Below the pieces are notes generated by a model. It saw only the letters and a program-made list of their open reading frames with translations. It ran no database searches and had not been told where the DNA came from. DNA of 64,000 bases from Pseudomonadota bacterium (lineage in GTDB: Bacteria; Pseudomonadota; Gammaproteobacteria; Burkholderiales; Gallionellaceae): the NCBI GenBank assembly GCA_021821945.1, contig JAJZTF010000013.1, positions 1 to 64,000 of the forward strand, in the 5' to 3' direction. Numbering within the stretch: position 1 is the stretch's first letter; each line of letters starts with the position of its first letter. This document shows, in pieces, positions 9,550 through 19,335 of this stretch. The position numbers were made by a program, and so were the translations under genes.

Positions 9550-9857
9550 TGGAGGGCTATGTCGCAGTCGCGAGGGATGATGAGCTCAAGCCCCAGCAGA
9601 TGAAGCGCGTCGTGATCAACGGCAGGCGGCTTCTGCTCTGCAATTCGATGGGCGAGTTCCACTGCGTGGACGAGATGTGCAGTCACGAGGATTACTCGCT
9701 CTATCTTGGCTGCATCAAGGACGGGAAGATCAAATGCTCGCTGCACGGCAGCTATTTCGACCTTGCGACCGGCAACCCCACCTGCGAGCCTGCCGATCAG
9801 CCGATACGCACCTACCCCGTGAAGATTTCATCGGGGCAGGTGTGGGTCAAGGCCTGA
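9549..9857 (+). CDS. Rieske [2Fe-2S] ferredoxin-like protein
   Basis: A 102-residue single-domain Rieske protein. The cluster ligands are visible as C-x-H in EMCSHED and C-x-x-H in IKCSLHGSYFD, about 20 residues apart, followed by the usual EPADQPIRTYPV strand. There is no signal peptide or membrane helix, so it is a soluble cytoplasmic electron carrier of the dioxygenase-ferredoxin or NirD type. No oxygenase or reductase is adjacent, so its partner is unknown. The ATG at 9549 shares its A with the TGA of the upstream gene. A GTG three bases earlier is an alternative. Confidence 0.85.
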   Translation: MEGYVAVARDDELKPQQMKRVVINGRRLLLCNSMGEFHCVDEMCSHEDYSLYLGCIKDGKIKCSLHGSYFDLATGNPTCEPADQPIRTYPVKISSGQVWVKA

Positions 9858-9887
9858 TCCTCCGAAATCCCGCCCTCCGGCGGAATC

Positions 9888-12674
9888 TCAGAGCGTTTTA
9901 AGCAGCGCTTCCGCCTCCTGGAGCTGCGGGAAGCTCTTGCCGGACGACACCAGTTTCGAGAGCTCTTCCTTGGCATGGGCCTTGTCTCCCGACCTGGCAA
10001 GGGCAGCCGCGTAGTGGTAACGGATATCGGGCGCATCGGCAGCCAGGGAAACCGCCTTCTGCAGGATGTCGAGCGCCTCCTTCACGTCCGGTTTTCCGGC
10101 CAGTATCCAGCCCAAAGTATCGAGGACTGCCGGATTGTTCGGCGCGATTTTGTAGGCATGCCTTGCCATCTCTTCCGCCTTCGGTTCGTCCGACTTCTGA
10201 TACAGCACGGCCAGATTGTTGAGCACGACGACATTGTCAGGCTGTATCTGCAGCACCGCCTGATACTGCGCTTTCGCCTGTTCCGCATTGCCTTCCCTCA
10301 GGAATGCGTCCCCCAGGTAGCTTCTGGCCAGCACATCCTTGGGATGGGCGTTCAGCCATTGCAGCATGCCCGCATCCGCCTGCTTCGACTTGCCGTCGGC
10401 CGTCATCGCGCCGTGGAGCTTGATCGCGCCCACCGTGGTCTTGTCGACAGCCTGCGCCTTTCCATATGCGGCGGACGCCTTCTCGAACTCCTTCTGCGCC
10501 ATCGCGACATCGCCTTCCAGAAGGTATCCTTCCGCGGCCTTGGGGAAACGCTGCTGGAAATCGGTCGCGACCTTCAGCGCCTTGGGATATTTTCCGGTTT
10601 TGATGTAGAGGCCGACCAGCGCATCGGCCGCCTCGACGAATCCCGGCCTCAATTCCAGCGCGCGCGCAAAGGCGCTCGCCGCCGCATCCGCATCCTTGCC
10701 TGAAGAAAGCGCAACGCCCAGCTTGTAATTGGCGAGCGGCGAGCGGGGAACCAGCTCGAGAAGCTTCTTGTAGGTGGCGACCGCATCGTCGTTCTTGCCG
10801 ATCGCAAGCTGTGTGCCGCCCAGAAGATCGAGCGCCTCGGGGCTCTTGGGATTTGCATTCGCTGCACCTTCAGCATGGGAAAGGGCTTCCTTCTGATCCT
10901 TCTTCTGCAGGTAATAGCCAGTCAGCATGCTCCAGGGCTGCAAGGCTGCGGGGTCGGCCTTGGTCGCCTTCTCGAGCCAGTCGAGAAATTCCTTTTCGTT
11001 TCCGGCATTCTTCGCGATCGCCGAGAGATAGAGCATCGCCTGCACATTCTTCTTGTCCGTGTTCAGCACGCCCTCGAAGAGTTTCCTGGCGGCATCGGGA
11101 TTGTCCTTCATCTCGAGCTGCCCCAGGTTGATTGCCGCAGGCACATAACCGGGGGAGGCTGCCATCGCAGCCTCGAAGCTCTTCCTGGCACCCGCCACGT
11201 CGTTCTTTCCGACATAGGCCGCGCCCTGCAGATTGAAGGTCGCAGGATTCTTCGGATCCTTCTTCAGCATGAGCTGTATCGTCGAAAGGGCCCGGTCGTA
11301 ATCCTTCCTGCCGATATAGGTCAGGGCCAGCGCGTTTTGTGCCTCGAGCTTGCCAGGATCCAGCTTTGCCGCCGCTTCGAGATCGGCGATCGCCTGGTCG
11401 GTCTGACCGCCTTGCAGGCGAACCAGGCCCAGCTGCATGCGCAGTTGCGCATCCTTGGGATTGCTCGCGGCCACCTTCTCGAGATACTGCACTGCCTTGC
11501 CATACTGTCCTGCCTGCGTATAGGCATCGGCAGCAATCATGCTGGCCTGCATGTCGGCATTCTTGCCACTGAGCAGAGGATCCAGGGTCTTCAATGCATC
11601 CTCAGGCTGCTTCATCTTGAGGAAAGTCTGCGCGAGCAGCTTTCTTGCATAGGCGTTGTTCGGGAATGCGCCGACGTAGCGCCCGAGATCCTTCTGGGCG
11701 ACTTCCAGGGAGCCCAGCTCGAGGCTGACCGCACCCATCAAGAGGAGGCTGGGCATGTGGTCAGGCGCACCCTTAAGCACCTGCTCGAGATCATCCTTCG
11801 CGGCCGCGAATTTCTTCTCGCGGAACTGCAGCATCGCATGCAGATACTTGCCCATGAGATTGTTGGGCTGTATCTTGGCGAGCGCGTCGATCTCCTTCTG
11901 CGCCTGATCGAGCTTGTTCTCGTCGAGGGCGATGGAGGCGAGGTTCACATGCGCGGCGATGTTGTTGCCGTCCACCTTCAGAACTTCGTTGTAGGCCTTT
12001 GCCGCGCCTTCAGGATCGGCCTTCAGGCGCAGCATGTCTCCCTTCATCAGCCACGCCTTGACGTAGTCGGGCTTTCCTGCGATCACCTGGTCGATCAGCC
12101 TCATCGTCTCGTCGAACTTGTTGCTTGCAGCGGCAAGACGCGCCTGCCCCAGCACCGCATCGGCAAAACCTGGCACCGCCTTCAGTGCGTCCGCATAGGA
12201 AGATCCCGCATCCGCCAGCCTGTTCAGGCCGAGATAGGCATCGCCGCGCAGCACCAGAAGCGCTGCGAGCTCATCACCCTTCAGCGCAGGATCCACCTTC
12301 ATCTCGTCTATGATCTTCTGGAACTCCCCGCGCTGGACATATATCTGGCCCAGCGCATTCTGCACCTTTTCCCGGTCCTTCGCATTGGACAGCGCCTTGT
12401 GCAGCTCGTCCTCCGCGGCCGCCAGATTGCCGGCATTGCTGTATATCGTGCCCAAGAGGTAGCGCGCGTCTCCATTGTTCGCATCCTTCTGCAATGCATT
12501 CTTGAGCTGGATCACGGCCGACTTGTCGTCGCCCTTTGCATGATAGGACTGTGCGTCTGCAAGGTAGTCCTGGCTCGTCTTGGTCTTGCTGCAGCCAGAG
12601 GAAATCGCGCCGGCAAGCAGCGCCATCATCAACAAGGAAACAAATCGGCGATTCCTGCTACGACTTATCGGCAT
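9888..12674 (-). CDS. prsT: XrtA/PEP-CTERM system TPR-repeat lipoprotein PrsT
   Basis: A 928-residue TPR lipoprotein. A signal peptide ends in a lipobox-type SSGC with Cys28 as the lipid-modified residue. It is followed by some twenty tandem 34-residue TPR units (for example AVIQLKNALQKDANNGDARY) that fill the rest of the protein. The length and architecture match PrsT, the TPR lipoprotein encoded with exosortase A and the PrsK/PrsR regulators in exopolysaccharide loci. It probably acts as a periplasmic or outer-membrane scaffold for polymer export. The ATG at 12674 has AAGGAG at ideal distance, whereas the open frame to 12734 has none. It is divergent from the deacetylase gene. XrtA, PrsK and PrsR are not in the window. 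Confidence 0.88.
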   Translation of the reverse strand: MPISRSRNRRFVSLLMMALLAGAISSGCSKTKTSQDYLADAQSYHAKGDDKSAVIQLKNALQKDANNGDARYLLGTIYSNAGNLAAAEDELHKALSNAKDREKVQNALGQIYVQRGEFQKIIDEMKVDPALKGDELAALLVLRGDAYLGLNRLADAGSSYADALKAVPGFADAVLGQARLAAASNKFDETMRLIDQVIAGKPDYVKAWLMKGDMLRLKADPEGAAKAYNEVLKVDGNNIAAHVNLASIALDENKLDQAQKEIDALAKIQPNNLMGKYLHAMLQFREKKFAAAKDDLEQVLKGAPDHMPSLLLMGAVSLELGSLEVAQKDLGRYVGAFPNNAYARKLLAQTFLKMKQPEDALKTLDPLLSGKNADMQASMIAADAYTQAGQYGKAVQYLEKVAASNPKDAQLRMQLGLVRLQGGQTDQAIADLEAAAKLDPGKLEAQNALALTYIGRKDYDRALSTIQLMLKKDPKNPATFNLQGAAYVGKNDVAGARKSFEAAMAASPGYVPAAINLGQLEMKDNPDAARKLFEGVLNTDKKNVQAMLYLSAIAKNAGNEKEFLDWLEKATKADPAALQPWSMLTGYYLQKKDQKEALSHAEGAANANPKSPEALDLLGGTQLAIGKNDDAVATYKKLLELVPRSPLANYKLGVALSSGKDADAAASAFARALELRPGFVEAADALVGLYIKTGKYPKALKVATDFQQRFPKAAEGYLLEGDVAMAQKEFEKASAAYGKAQAVDKTTVGAIKLHGAMTADGKSKQADAGMLQWLNAHPKDVLARSYLGDAFLREGNAEQAKAQYQAVLQIQPDNVVVLNNLAVLYQKSDEPKAEEMARHAYKIAPNNPAVLDTLGWILAGKPDVKEALDILQKAVSLAADAPDIRYHYAAALARSGDKAHAKEELSKLVSSGKSFPQLQEAEALLKTL

Positions 12675-12812
12675 GGCATACTCCTTGAGAAGTTTGATGG
12701 GATCGGCGCCGAGTATATCGCAAATTGCAGGCATCAGACGGGGGCTCTCGATATACTTGGTGCGCCTGACAGGCTAGAATGGCAAACTCATCGTGTGAAA
12801 CCAAGCGTGCTC

Positions 12813-13808
12813 ATGGAAGCAATGGATCTTGCCCTGAAAATACCTGGAACACTGCTCTCGCCCCCGGGAAAGAATGCACGACTTTCCATCCTGATCTATC
12901 ACAGGGTGCTGCGAGAGCAAGATCCTCTGTTTCCCTCGGAAGTGGACGGCGCAAGGTTCGACGCCCAGATGAGGCAGGTCTCCAGGATATTCAACGTCAT
13001 TCCGCTGAGCGAAGCGGTCGAAAGACTGAAATCCGGCACACTGCCGGCAAGGGCCGCCTGCATCACCTTCGACGACGGCTATGCGGACAATGCCGAGATC
13101 GCGCTCCCCATCCTGAAAAAACGCAAAATACCCGCAACCTTCTTCATCGCGACTGGCTATCTCAACGGCGGCATCATGTTTAACGACAGCGTCATCGAAT
13201 GCATCAGGATGACCGACAGGAAAACCCTGAGCCTCCCGTCACTCGGGCTGGATGAGCTGCCCGTGCAGACGGTTGCAGAAAAACGCCTTGCCATCGGGAG
13301 CATCCTGTCCAGCCTCAAATACAAGGAACCGGTGCTTCGTCAGGAACTGGCCGAGGAGATAAGAAGCCTGACCGGAATCGATACGCCAGCGCGCCTGATG
13401 ATGGAAGACGAGCAGGTGAAACTTCTTTCCGATTCGGGCATGGAGATAGGCGGCCATACCGTCAATCATCCCATCCTTGCCAGCGTCGATCGGGAGACCG
13501 CAAGGACGGAAATCCTGAACGGAAAGGAATACCTCGAAGCGCTGACCGGAAATCCCGTCCGCCTCTTCGCCTACCCCAACGGAAAGCCTGACAGGGATTA
13601 TCTTGCAGAGCATGCAACCATCGTGAAGGAGCTGGGTTTCGATGCGGCAGTCTCGACGGCTGCCGGTGTGGCCCACAAAAAAAGTGACCTCTTCCAGCTG
13701 CCGAGGTTCACGCCCTGGGACAGGTCTTCGCTGCGCTTCTCGCTGAGGCTGGTCGGCAACCTGTCGAAGACCGGCGCCAAGACGGCCTTGCCTGATGGAA
13801 GGCGTTGA
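12813..13808 (+). CDS. Polysaccharide deacetylase family protein (NodB fold)
   Basis: A 331-residue carbohydrate esterase family 4 protein. The NodB signature is complete enough for metal catalysis: ILIYHRVL opens the domain, FDDGYADN supplies the catalytic and metal-binding aspartates, GGHTVNHP supplies the H-x-x-x-H metal pair, and RLFAYPNGKPD follows. It would remove N-acetyl groups from the exopolysaccharide or an intermediate. No signal peptide is obvious. The start is uncertain: ATG 12813 is used, but GTG 12795 and ATG 12822 are alternatives and none has a strong ribosome site. It heads a run of XrtA-linked genes (decarboxylase, synthetase) on the same strand. A longer open frame upstream is antisense to prsT. 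Confidence 0.82.
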   Translation: MEAMDLALKIPGTLLSPPGKNARLSILIYHRVLREQDPLFPSEVDGARFDAQMRQVSRIFNVIPLSEAVERLKSGTLPARAACITFDDGYADNAEIALPILKKRKIPATFFIATGYLNGGIMFNDSVIECIRMTDRKTLSLPSLGLDELPVQTVAEKRLAIGSILSSLKYKEPVLRQELAEEIRSLTGIDTPARLMMEDEQVKLLSDSGMEIGGHTVNHPILASVDRETARTEILNGKEYLEALTGNPVRLFAYPNGKPDRDYLAEHATIVKELGFDAAVSTAAGVAHKKSDLFQLPRFTPWDRSSLRFSLRLVGNLSKTGAKTALPDGRR

Positions 13809-13844
13809 AATAGACTAGATTCCGACAAGATCAAGAAAGACAAG

Positions 13845-15080
13845 ATGACGACAACCAAGCCTGTCCATTTCCCGCCAAGCGCTTTCCAGATCAAAAACGA
13901 CTGCCTCGAGGTCGGCGGCCTGCCCTTGACACGTCTTGCCTGCCGCGTCGGCAAAACCCCCTTTTTTGCCTATGACCGCGCCCTGCTGACGGCAAGAGTC
14001 AGGCACCTCAGGGAAAACCTGCCGGATGGAATCCATGTTCATTACGCGATGAAGGCAAATCCCATGCCGGCCGTGGTGCAACACATGGCAACCCTGGTCG
14101 ACGGCCTGGATGTCGCATCGAGCGGCGAGATGCAGGTCGCCCTTGACACCATGACTCCTGCTGAAAACATCAGCTTTGCAGGACCGGGAAAGACGGATAG
14201 CGAACTTGCCTCCGCGATTGCGGCCGGCATCGTGATCAACCTGGAATCGGAAAGGGAAATGGAAAGTGCCGCCCGCATAGGCCTGTCCCTCGGATACCGC
14301 CCAAAGGTCGCGGTGCGGGTCAATCCCGATTTCGAACTCAAGTCCTCCGGCATGAAGATGGGCGGCGGCCCCAAGCAGTTCGGGGTCGATGCCGAGCGCG
14401 TTCCCGCCATGCTGAAGCGCATGGCTCAGCTTCCTCTCGATTTCATGGGCTTTCACATCTTCAGCGGCTCGCAGAACCTGAAGGCCGAATCCATCATCGA
14501 AGCCCAGGAAAAATCGGTCGAGCTTGCGATCAGGCTCGCACAGGACGCGCCGGGCGCCGTCAGACTGCTCAATATCGGGGGCGGTTTCGGCATACCCTAT
14601 TTCCCCGGGGAGGCGCCGCTCGACATCTCATTGATAGGCGAACGCCTGGCCGATCAGCTTCCCAGAATCAAAAAGGCGCTGCCCGAAGCGCAGCTCGTCA
14701 TCGAACTGGGCCGCTATCTGACAGGTGAGGCGGGAATCTATGTCTGCCGCATCGTCGACAGGAAGATATCCCGCGGCCAGGTCTTTCTCGTCACCGACGG
14801 CGGGCTGCACCACCATCTTGCCGCATCCGGAAACTTCGGCCAGGTGATACGCAAGAACTATCCGGTTGCGATAGGCAACAGGATGAACGCCGACGAGCTC
14901 GAGACCGTGTCCGTCGTGGGTCCCCTTTGCACCCCCCTTGACCTGCTCGCAGACAGGATGGAAATGTCAAAGGCCGATGTCGGCGACCTTGTCGTCATAT
15001 TCCAGTCCGGCGCATATGGAAAAACCGCAAGCCCCGCCGCCTTCCTGAGCCACCCGGCTGCCGCGGAGGTGCTGGTATGA
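13845..15080 (+). CDS. PLP-dependent decarboxylase, exosortase A system-associated
   Basis: A 411-residue fold-type III PLP enzyme of the ornithine/diaminopimelate decarboxylase family. The PLP lysine is K70 in HYAMKANPMP, the phosphate-binding glycine loop is NIGGGFGIPY, and the C-terminal GPLCTPLD carries the catalytic cysteine. This subfamily is known from XrtA loci, where it normally sits beside an acyl-CoA ligase-like gene, an acyl carrier protein and two hydrolases. Its substrate is unknown; an amino acid whose amine product is built into the matrix polymer is a reasonable guess. Its last four bases overlap the start of the synthetase gene (ATGA), implying tight co-expression. Confidence 0.88.
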   Translation: MTTTKPVHFPPSAFQIKNDCLEVGGLPLTRLACRVGKTPFFAYDRALLTARVRHLRENLPDGIHVHYAMKANPMPAVVQHMATLVDGLDVASSGEMQVALDTMTPAENISFAGPGKTDSELASAIAAGIVINLESEREMESAARIGLSLGYRPKVAVRVNPDFELKSSGMKMGGGPKQFGVDAERVPAMLKRMAQLPLDFMGFHIFSGSQNLKAESIIEAQEKSVELAIRLAQDAPGAVRLLNIGGGFGIPYFPGEAPLDISLIGERLADQLPRIKKALPEAQLVIELGRYLTGEAGIYVCRIVDRKISRGQVFLVTDGGLHHHLAASGNFGQVIRKNYPVAIGNRMNADELETVSVVGPLCTPLDLLADRMEMSKADVGDLVVIFQSGAYGKTASPAAFLSHPAAAEVLV

Positions 15081-16891
15081 GCGGCATATGCGGGTGGTTC
15101 GGCCTGAAGGATGGCTCCAAGCAAACCATAGAGGCCATGGCATCGGCGCTAAGCCGGTCAGATGACGCACTATTCGACACCCTGACCGGGAGCAATGGCG
15201 CAATTGCAGCCGGCAAGCCGGGCTCGATCGCATCCATGGAAGGCGTGCTTGCCGCGATTTCTGGAAGCCCGGAATTTCGCGATGCAAAGTTCGAAACGCT
15301 GGCGGAAACCGAAGGTGCGGCCCATGCGCTGGCTCAAGGGTATGCCGAACACGGCGCGTCGATATTCGAGAGGATATCGGGCGCATTTTCAGCGGCCATA
15401 CTGGATGAAGGAGAGGGCCAGGCCCACCTCGCGATCGACAGAAGCGGAATATGTCCCCTGGCATACAGCTTCAAGGACGGTGTTCTGGTGTTCGGCTCGA
15501 CGCTCAAGGCGATCAACAGGCTCGTCAAACCGGAACTCAACAGGCAGGCCATTTACGATTACGTCTACTTTCACATGGTGCCCGGCCCCGAATCCATCTA
15601 TCTCGGGCTGCATCATCTTCTCCCGGGGGAATACCTCAGCTTCAGGGACGGAAAGGCAAAGATCGGGACCTACTGGAAAATGCGCTTCATCGAACACGAG
15701 AAGGCGCCATTCGAGGTGCTCAAGGCGGAATTTTTGAGCACGCTGCTGCAATCGGTGGAGCGCTGTTCGAGGGGAGCGAAGACCGGCGCCTTCCTGAGCG
15801 GTGGCACGGACAGCTCGACACTCGCAGGCATGCTGGGGGAAGTGACAGGGAAGGCCGCCCCCACCTATTCCATCGGATTCGAGGCGGAAGGCTACGACGA
15901 GATGGAATATGCGCGCATTGCATCGAAGCATTTCGGCACGCAGCACCACGAGTATTACGTGACGCCAGAGGATGTCGCCCAGGCGATTCCGGAAATCGCC
16001 TCCGTCTACGATCAGCCATTCGGCAATGCTTCAGCCATGCCCGCCTACTACTGCGCGAAGCTTGCAAAGGCGGACGGCATAGAGCGCCTCCTGGGAGGCG
16101 ATGGCGGAGACGAACTGTTCGGCGGCAATGCGCGCTATGCAAAGCAGCGCATATTCTCGCTCTACGACTCCATCCCCGCCGCCCTGCGTCATCGGGCAAT
16201 CGAACCTCTGGGCGCCAGGCTTCCCGAAAGCGTAGCACTCCTCAGGAAGGCCAAGAGCTATATCGCCCAGGCTTCCGTTGCCATGCCGGGAAGACTGGAA
16301 ACCTACAATCTTCTGGAGCGCCTCGGCCCTGCCAACGTGTTCTCTCCGGAATTCCTGGAACAGGTCGACACCCAAAACCCGCTCAAGCTTCTGGAGCAGA
16401 CCTACCACGGCGCGGAGGCCAAGACCATGCTCAACCGCATGCTTGCGCTCGACTTGAAGTTCACGCTGGCCGACAACGATCTGCCCAAGGTCGTCAAGAC
16501 CTGCGAACTTGCAGGGATAGATGTGGCCTTCCCCATGCTCGCCGACAGCGTCGTCGCGTTTTCAGCGAGGCTGGAACCCGGGCTGAAACTCAAGGGAACG
16601 AAGCTGCGCTACTTCTTCAAGGAGGCATTGCGCGGCTATCTGCCCGATGAGATCCTCACCAAGAGCAAGCACGGCTTCGGCCTGCCTTTCGGGGAATGGC
16701 TGAAGAACGACAAGACGCTGCAGGCGCTGTCAAAAGACAGCCTCGGGAGCCTGAAAAAGCGCGGCATCTTCCGCCCGGAATTCATCGACGAGATCACGAG
16801 GCTGCACGCAGAGAACCACTCCGGATATTACGGGACGCTGATCTGGGTGATGGTGATGCTGGAGCAGTGGTTCGCCCAGCACCACGACTGA
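15077..16891 (+). CDS. Asparagine synthetase-like ATP-dependent ligase with degenerate glutaminase domain
   Basis: A 604-residue protein with the AsnB layout: an N-terminal class II glutaminase-like domain (1-200) and a C-terminal ATP-pyrophosphatase synthetase domain. The ATP loop is present as LSGGTDSS near residue 240, with the later LLGGDGGDELFGG motif. Unusually, the N-terminus reads MSGICGWFG, so the obligatory nucleophile Cys2 is Ser. The RGPD and HRRLSI glutamine-binding motifs are also missing. Glutamine hydrolysis is therefore unlikely. The enzyme may use free ammonia or another amine, or act like beta-lactam-synthetase relatives. It overlaps the PLP decarboxylase and ends directly against the convergent epimerase gene (stop codons abut). 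Confidence 0.8.
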   Translation: MSGICGWFGLKDGSKQTIEAMASALSRSDDALFDTLTGSNGAIAAGKPGSIASMEGVLAAISGSPEFRDAKFETLAETEGAAHALAQGYAEHGASIFERISGAFSAAILDEGEGQAHLAIDRSGICPLAYSFKDGVLVFGSTLKAINRLVKPELNRQAIYDYVYFHMVPGPESIYLGLHHLLPGEYLSFRDGKAKIGTYWKMRFIEHEKAPFEVLKAEFLSTLLQSVERCSRGAKTGAFLSGGTDSSTLAGMLGEVTGKAAPTYSIGFEAEGYDEMEYARIASKHFGTQHHEYYVTPEDVAQAIPEIASVYDQPFGNASAMPAYYCAKLAKADGIERLLGGDGGDELFGGNARYAKQRIFSLYDSIPAALRHRAIEPLGARLPESVALLRKAKSYIAQASVAMPGRLETYNLLERLGPANVFSPEFLEQVDTQNPLKLLEQTYHGAEAKTMLNRMLALDLKFTLADNDLPKVVKTCELAGIDVAFPMLADSVVAFSARLEPGLKLKGTKLRYFFKEALRGYLPDEILTKSKHGFGLPFGEWLKNDKTLQALSKDSLGSLKKRGIFRPEFIDEITRLHAENHSGYYGTLIWVMVMLEQWFAQHHD

Positions 16892-17920
16892 TCAGCCGAG
16901 GCTTTCGATATACCACTTCGCGGCGATCTCGAGTCCGCTTCTCACCGAATGCTTCGGATCATAGCCCAGGAGCCTCTTCGCCTTTCCGATGTCGGCCAAG
17001 GAATAGCGCACATCGCCTTCCCTGAAGTCCCGGTAGACGGGGTCCGGAATCACCAGGCCGGATTTCTTTTCTAGAAGCTGGTCGCGTATTAGGCCGAAGA
17101 GCTGGTTCAGCGTCGTGGTCTCGCCAAAGGCGACGTTGTAGACCTGGCCCAGCGCTTCCTCGTTGCTGGTGCAGGCGGCCAGAAGGTTGGCCTGTACCGC
17201 ATTGTCCACATAGCAGAAGTCCCGGTTCGTCTCCCCGTCGCCGTTGATGTAGACCGGCTCGCCGTGCAGCATGCTGTAAAACCACTTCGGCATCACCGCC
17301 GCATAGGCACCGTTGGGATTCTGGCGCGGCCCGAACACGTTGAAATAGCGCAAGCCCGTGGCCCTGAAGCCATAGGTCCTGGCAAAAACATCCGCATAGA
17401 GTTCGTTCACGTATTTCGTGACTGCATAGGGGGAGAGCGGTTTGCCTATCCTGTCCTCCACCTTGGGCAAGCCTGGATGGTCACCATAGGTCGAACTCGA
17501 GGCCGCATAGACAAAACGCGCAACCCCTGCATCCTTTGCCGCGACCAGCATGTTGAGAAAACCCGTGATGTTGCTTGCATTGGTGGTCACGGGATCGGCG
17601 ATCGAACGCGGCACGCTGCCCAAGGCCGCCTGGTGCAGCACGTAATCCACGCCCTCGCAGGTGCTGCGACAGCAGTCCAGATCGCAGATGTCCCCCTTGA
17701 TGAAAGTGAAGTTCTTCCACTGTTCGGGTGTGACGAGCGGCTCGACCCGGCCGAGATTCCTCCCGTCCTCGGTCGACAGGTTGTCCAGCCCTATCACGGT
17801 CTGATTCAGCTTCAGCAGGGTTTCCAGAAGATTGGAGCCGATGAATCCGGCAACCCCGGTGACCAGCCATTTTTTGGGCGCAAGCAGCAGGCCCGACTTT
17901 ACTTCATCGTATGCACTCAT
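16892..17920 (-). CDS. wbpP: UDP-N-acetylglucosamine 4-epimerase (WbpP/TviC type)
   Basis: A 342-residue extended short-chain dehydrogenase. The NAD loop GVAGFIGS is at residues 22-29. Catalytic SSSTYG and the YxxxK pair ([10 protein letters not shown]) are present, and [19 protein letters not shown] is characteristic of the WbpP/TviC group that interconverts UDP-GlcNAc and UDP-GalNAc. A roughly 15-residue N-terminal extension before the Rossmann strand is also typical. It follows the nucleotide-sugar dehydrogenase gene by 16 bases, and together they would make UDP-GalNAc uronate for an exopolysaccharide or Vi-like polymer. GGGAAA lies ahead of the ATG. Cytoplasmic. Confidence 0.9.
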   Translation of the reverse strand: MSAYDEVKSGLLLAPKKWLVTGVAGFIGSNLLETLLKLNQTVIGLDNLSTEDGRNLGRVEPLVTPEQWKNFTFIKGDICDLDCCRSTCEGVDYVLHQAALGSVPRSIADPVTTNASNITGFLNMLVAAKDAGVARFVYAASSSTYGDHPGLPKVEDRIGKPLSPYAVTKYVNELYADVFARTYGFRATGLRYFNVFGPRQNPNGAYAAVMPKWFYSMLHGEPVYINGDGETNRDFCYVDNAVQANLLAACTSNEEALGQVYNVAFGETTTLNQLFGLIRDQLLEKKSGLVIPDPVYRDFREGDVRYSLADIGKAKRLLGYDPKHSVRSGLEIAAKWYIESLG

Positions 17921-17936
17921 CTGATTTCCCAGTCCG

Positions 17937-19229
17937 TCAGAGGCGCCAGAGGCGGATTCCGGCGGCGCGGCAGGCTGCAGGATCGTAGATGCTCTTCACG
18001 TCTATCAGCACCGGATTCCCGGTCGTCAAAGCGATCAGCTGCTCCGGCGTGAACGCGCAGTATTGCGCATGGGAGACGGCTGCGACGACCGCGGAGGCGG
18101 GCTTCAGGTCGGAGAAGGGAGTAAGCTTTACGCCATATTCATGCACGGCCTCGTCTGAATCCGCAAGCGCGTCGTGCACCTGGACGTTGATCCCGTAATC
18201 CTGCAGCTCACGAATGATGTCGATCACCTTGGAGTTCCTGAGATCGGGGCAGTTTTCCTTGAAGGTCAGGCCAAGCACGGTCACGGTGCTTCCCAGCACG
18301 TTGTGGCCTGCGCGTATCATCTCCTTCACCGTCCTTTGCGCGATGAACTTGCCCATGCCATCGTTGATGCGGCGCCCTGACAATATCACCTGGGGAATGT
18401 AGCCCAGCCTCTCCGCCTTGTGCGTCAGGTAATAGGGATCGACGCCTATGCAATGCCCGCCGACAAGCCCCGGCTTGAACTTCAGGAAGTTCCACTTCGT
18501 GCCCGCCGCCTCTAGCACGTCGTTGGTGTCTATCCCCATCCTGTCGAAGATCAGCGAGAGCTCGTTCATCAGCGCGATGTTGAGGTCCCTCTGGGTGTTC
18601 TCGATCACCTTGGCCGCTTCCGCCACCTTGATGCTTGTCGCGCGGAACACGCCCGCGGTCACGACTGAGCCGTAGACTTCGGCGACGATCTCCGCGGATT
18701 CCTGATCCTGGCCCGACACGACCTTCTTGATCCTGGTGAAGGTATGCTCCTTGTCGCCCGGATTGATCCGTTCGGGGCTGTAGCCCACCTTGAAATCCAC
18801 GCCGCACTTGAGGCCGGAATGCGCTTCCAGTATCGGCACGCACTCGTCCTCCGTGACACCCGGATAGACCGTGGACTCGTAGACGACGATGTCTCCTGGC
18901 TTCAATGCGCGGCCGACGGTTTCGGATGCCCTGTGCACGGGGGTCAGGTCAGGCTGGTTTGCATCGTCCACGGGGGTGGGAACGGCCACGATGTGGAAAT
19001 TCGCGAGCTTCAATTCCTCGATCTTGTCGGTGAAGAGGATGTCGGCAGCGGCAAGGTCTGCGCTTTCCACCTCGCATGTCCTGTCATGCCCGCTCTTCAG
19101 TTCCGCAATCCGTGTCGAGTTGATGTCGAATCCCACCGTCTTCCTGATCTTGCCGAAGGCGACCGCCACAGGCAGCCCGACGTAACCCAGACCCACTACC
19201 GATACCACCCTTTCCGTGCCTTGAAACAT
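17937..19229 (-). CDS. tviB: UDP-N-acetylglucosamine C6 dehydrogenase (TviB/WbpO type)
   Basis: A 430-residue nucleotide-sugar 6-dehydrogenase. The NAD-binding GLGYVGLP is at 13-20, the central domain includes [22 protein letters not shown]-type helices, and the catalytic cysteine lies in [12 protein letters not shown]. The sequence matches the TviB/WbpO branch that oxidises UDP-HexNAc to the uronic acid, not UDP-glucose dehydrogenase. The ATG at 19229 (MFQGTERVV) is preferred over the open frame to 19424. It has AAAGGT upstream and gives the family length, whereas the extension would run antisense into or past the protease stop. It is in an operon with the epimerase gene and supplies an acidic sugar donor for the XrtA-linked polymer. 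Confidence 0.9.
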   Translation of the reverse strand: MFQGTERVVSVVGLGYVGLPVAVAFGKIRKTVGFDINSTRIAELKSGHDRTCEVESADLAAADILFTDKIEELKLANFHIVAVPTPVDDANQPDLTPVHRASETVGRALKPGDIVVYESTVYPGVTEDECVPILEAHSGLKCGVDFKVGYSPERINPGDKEHTFTRIKKVVSGQDQESAEIVAEVYGSVVTAGVFRATSIKVAEAAKVIENTQRDLNIALMNELSLIFDRMGIDTNDVLEAAGTKWNFLKFKPGLVGGHCIGVDPYYLTHKAERLGYIPQVILSGRRINDGMGKFIAQRTVKEMIRAGHNVLGSTVTVLGLTFKENCPDLRNSKVIDIIRELQDYGINVQVHDALADSDEAVHEYGVKLTPFSDLKPASAVVAAVSHAQYCAFTPEQLIALTTGNPVLIDVKSIYDPAACRAAGIRLWRL

Positions 19230-19335
19230 TCCGATACCTTTCAATGAAATTAAAACGGTCGCATGCTCATCCGGCCCGAGTATCGCCGATTCGCAAACCC
19301 ACTGCAACAATGCTGGAATCTGTTTTGGAGAACCA

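Noticed and set aside
10875-12812. A very long plus-strand open frame that joins the deacetylase reading frame
   Set aside because: It is antisense to prsT, whose TPR repeats, lipobox and ribosome site are clear. The plus-strand translation has no domain until the deacetylase start.
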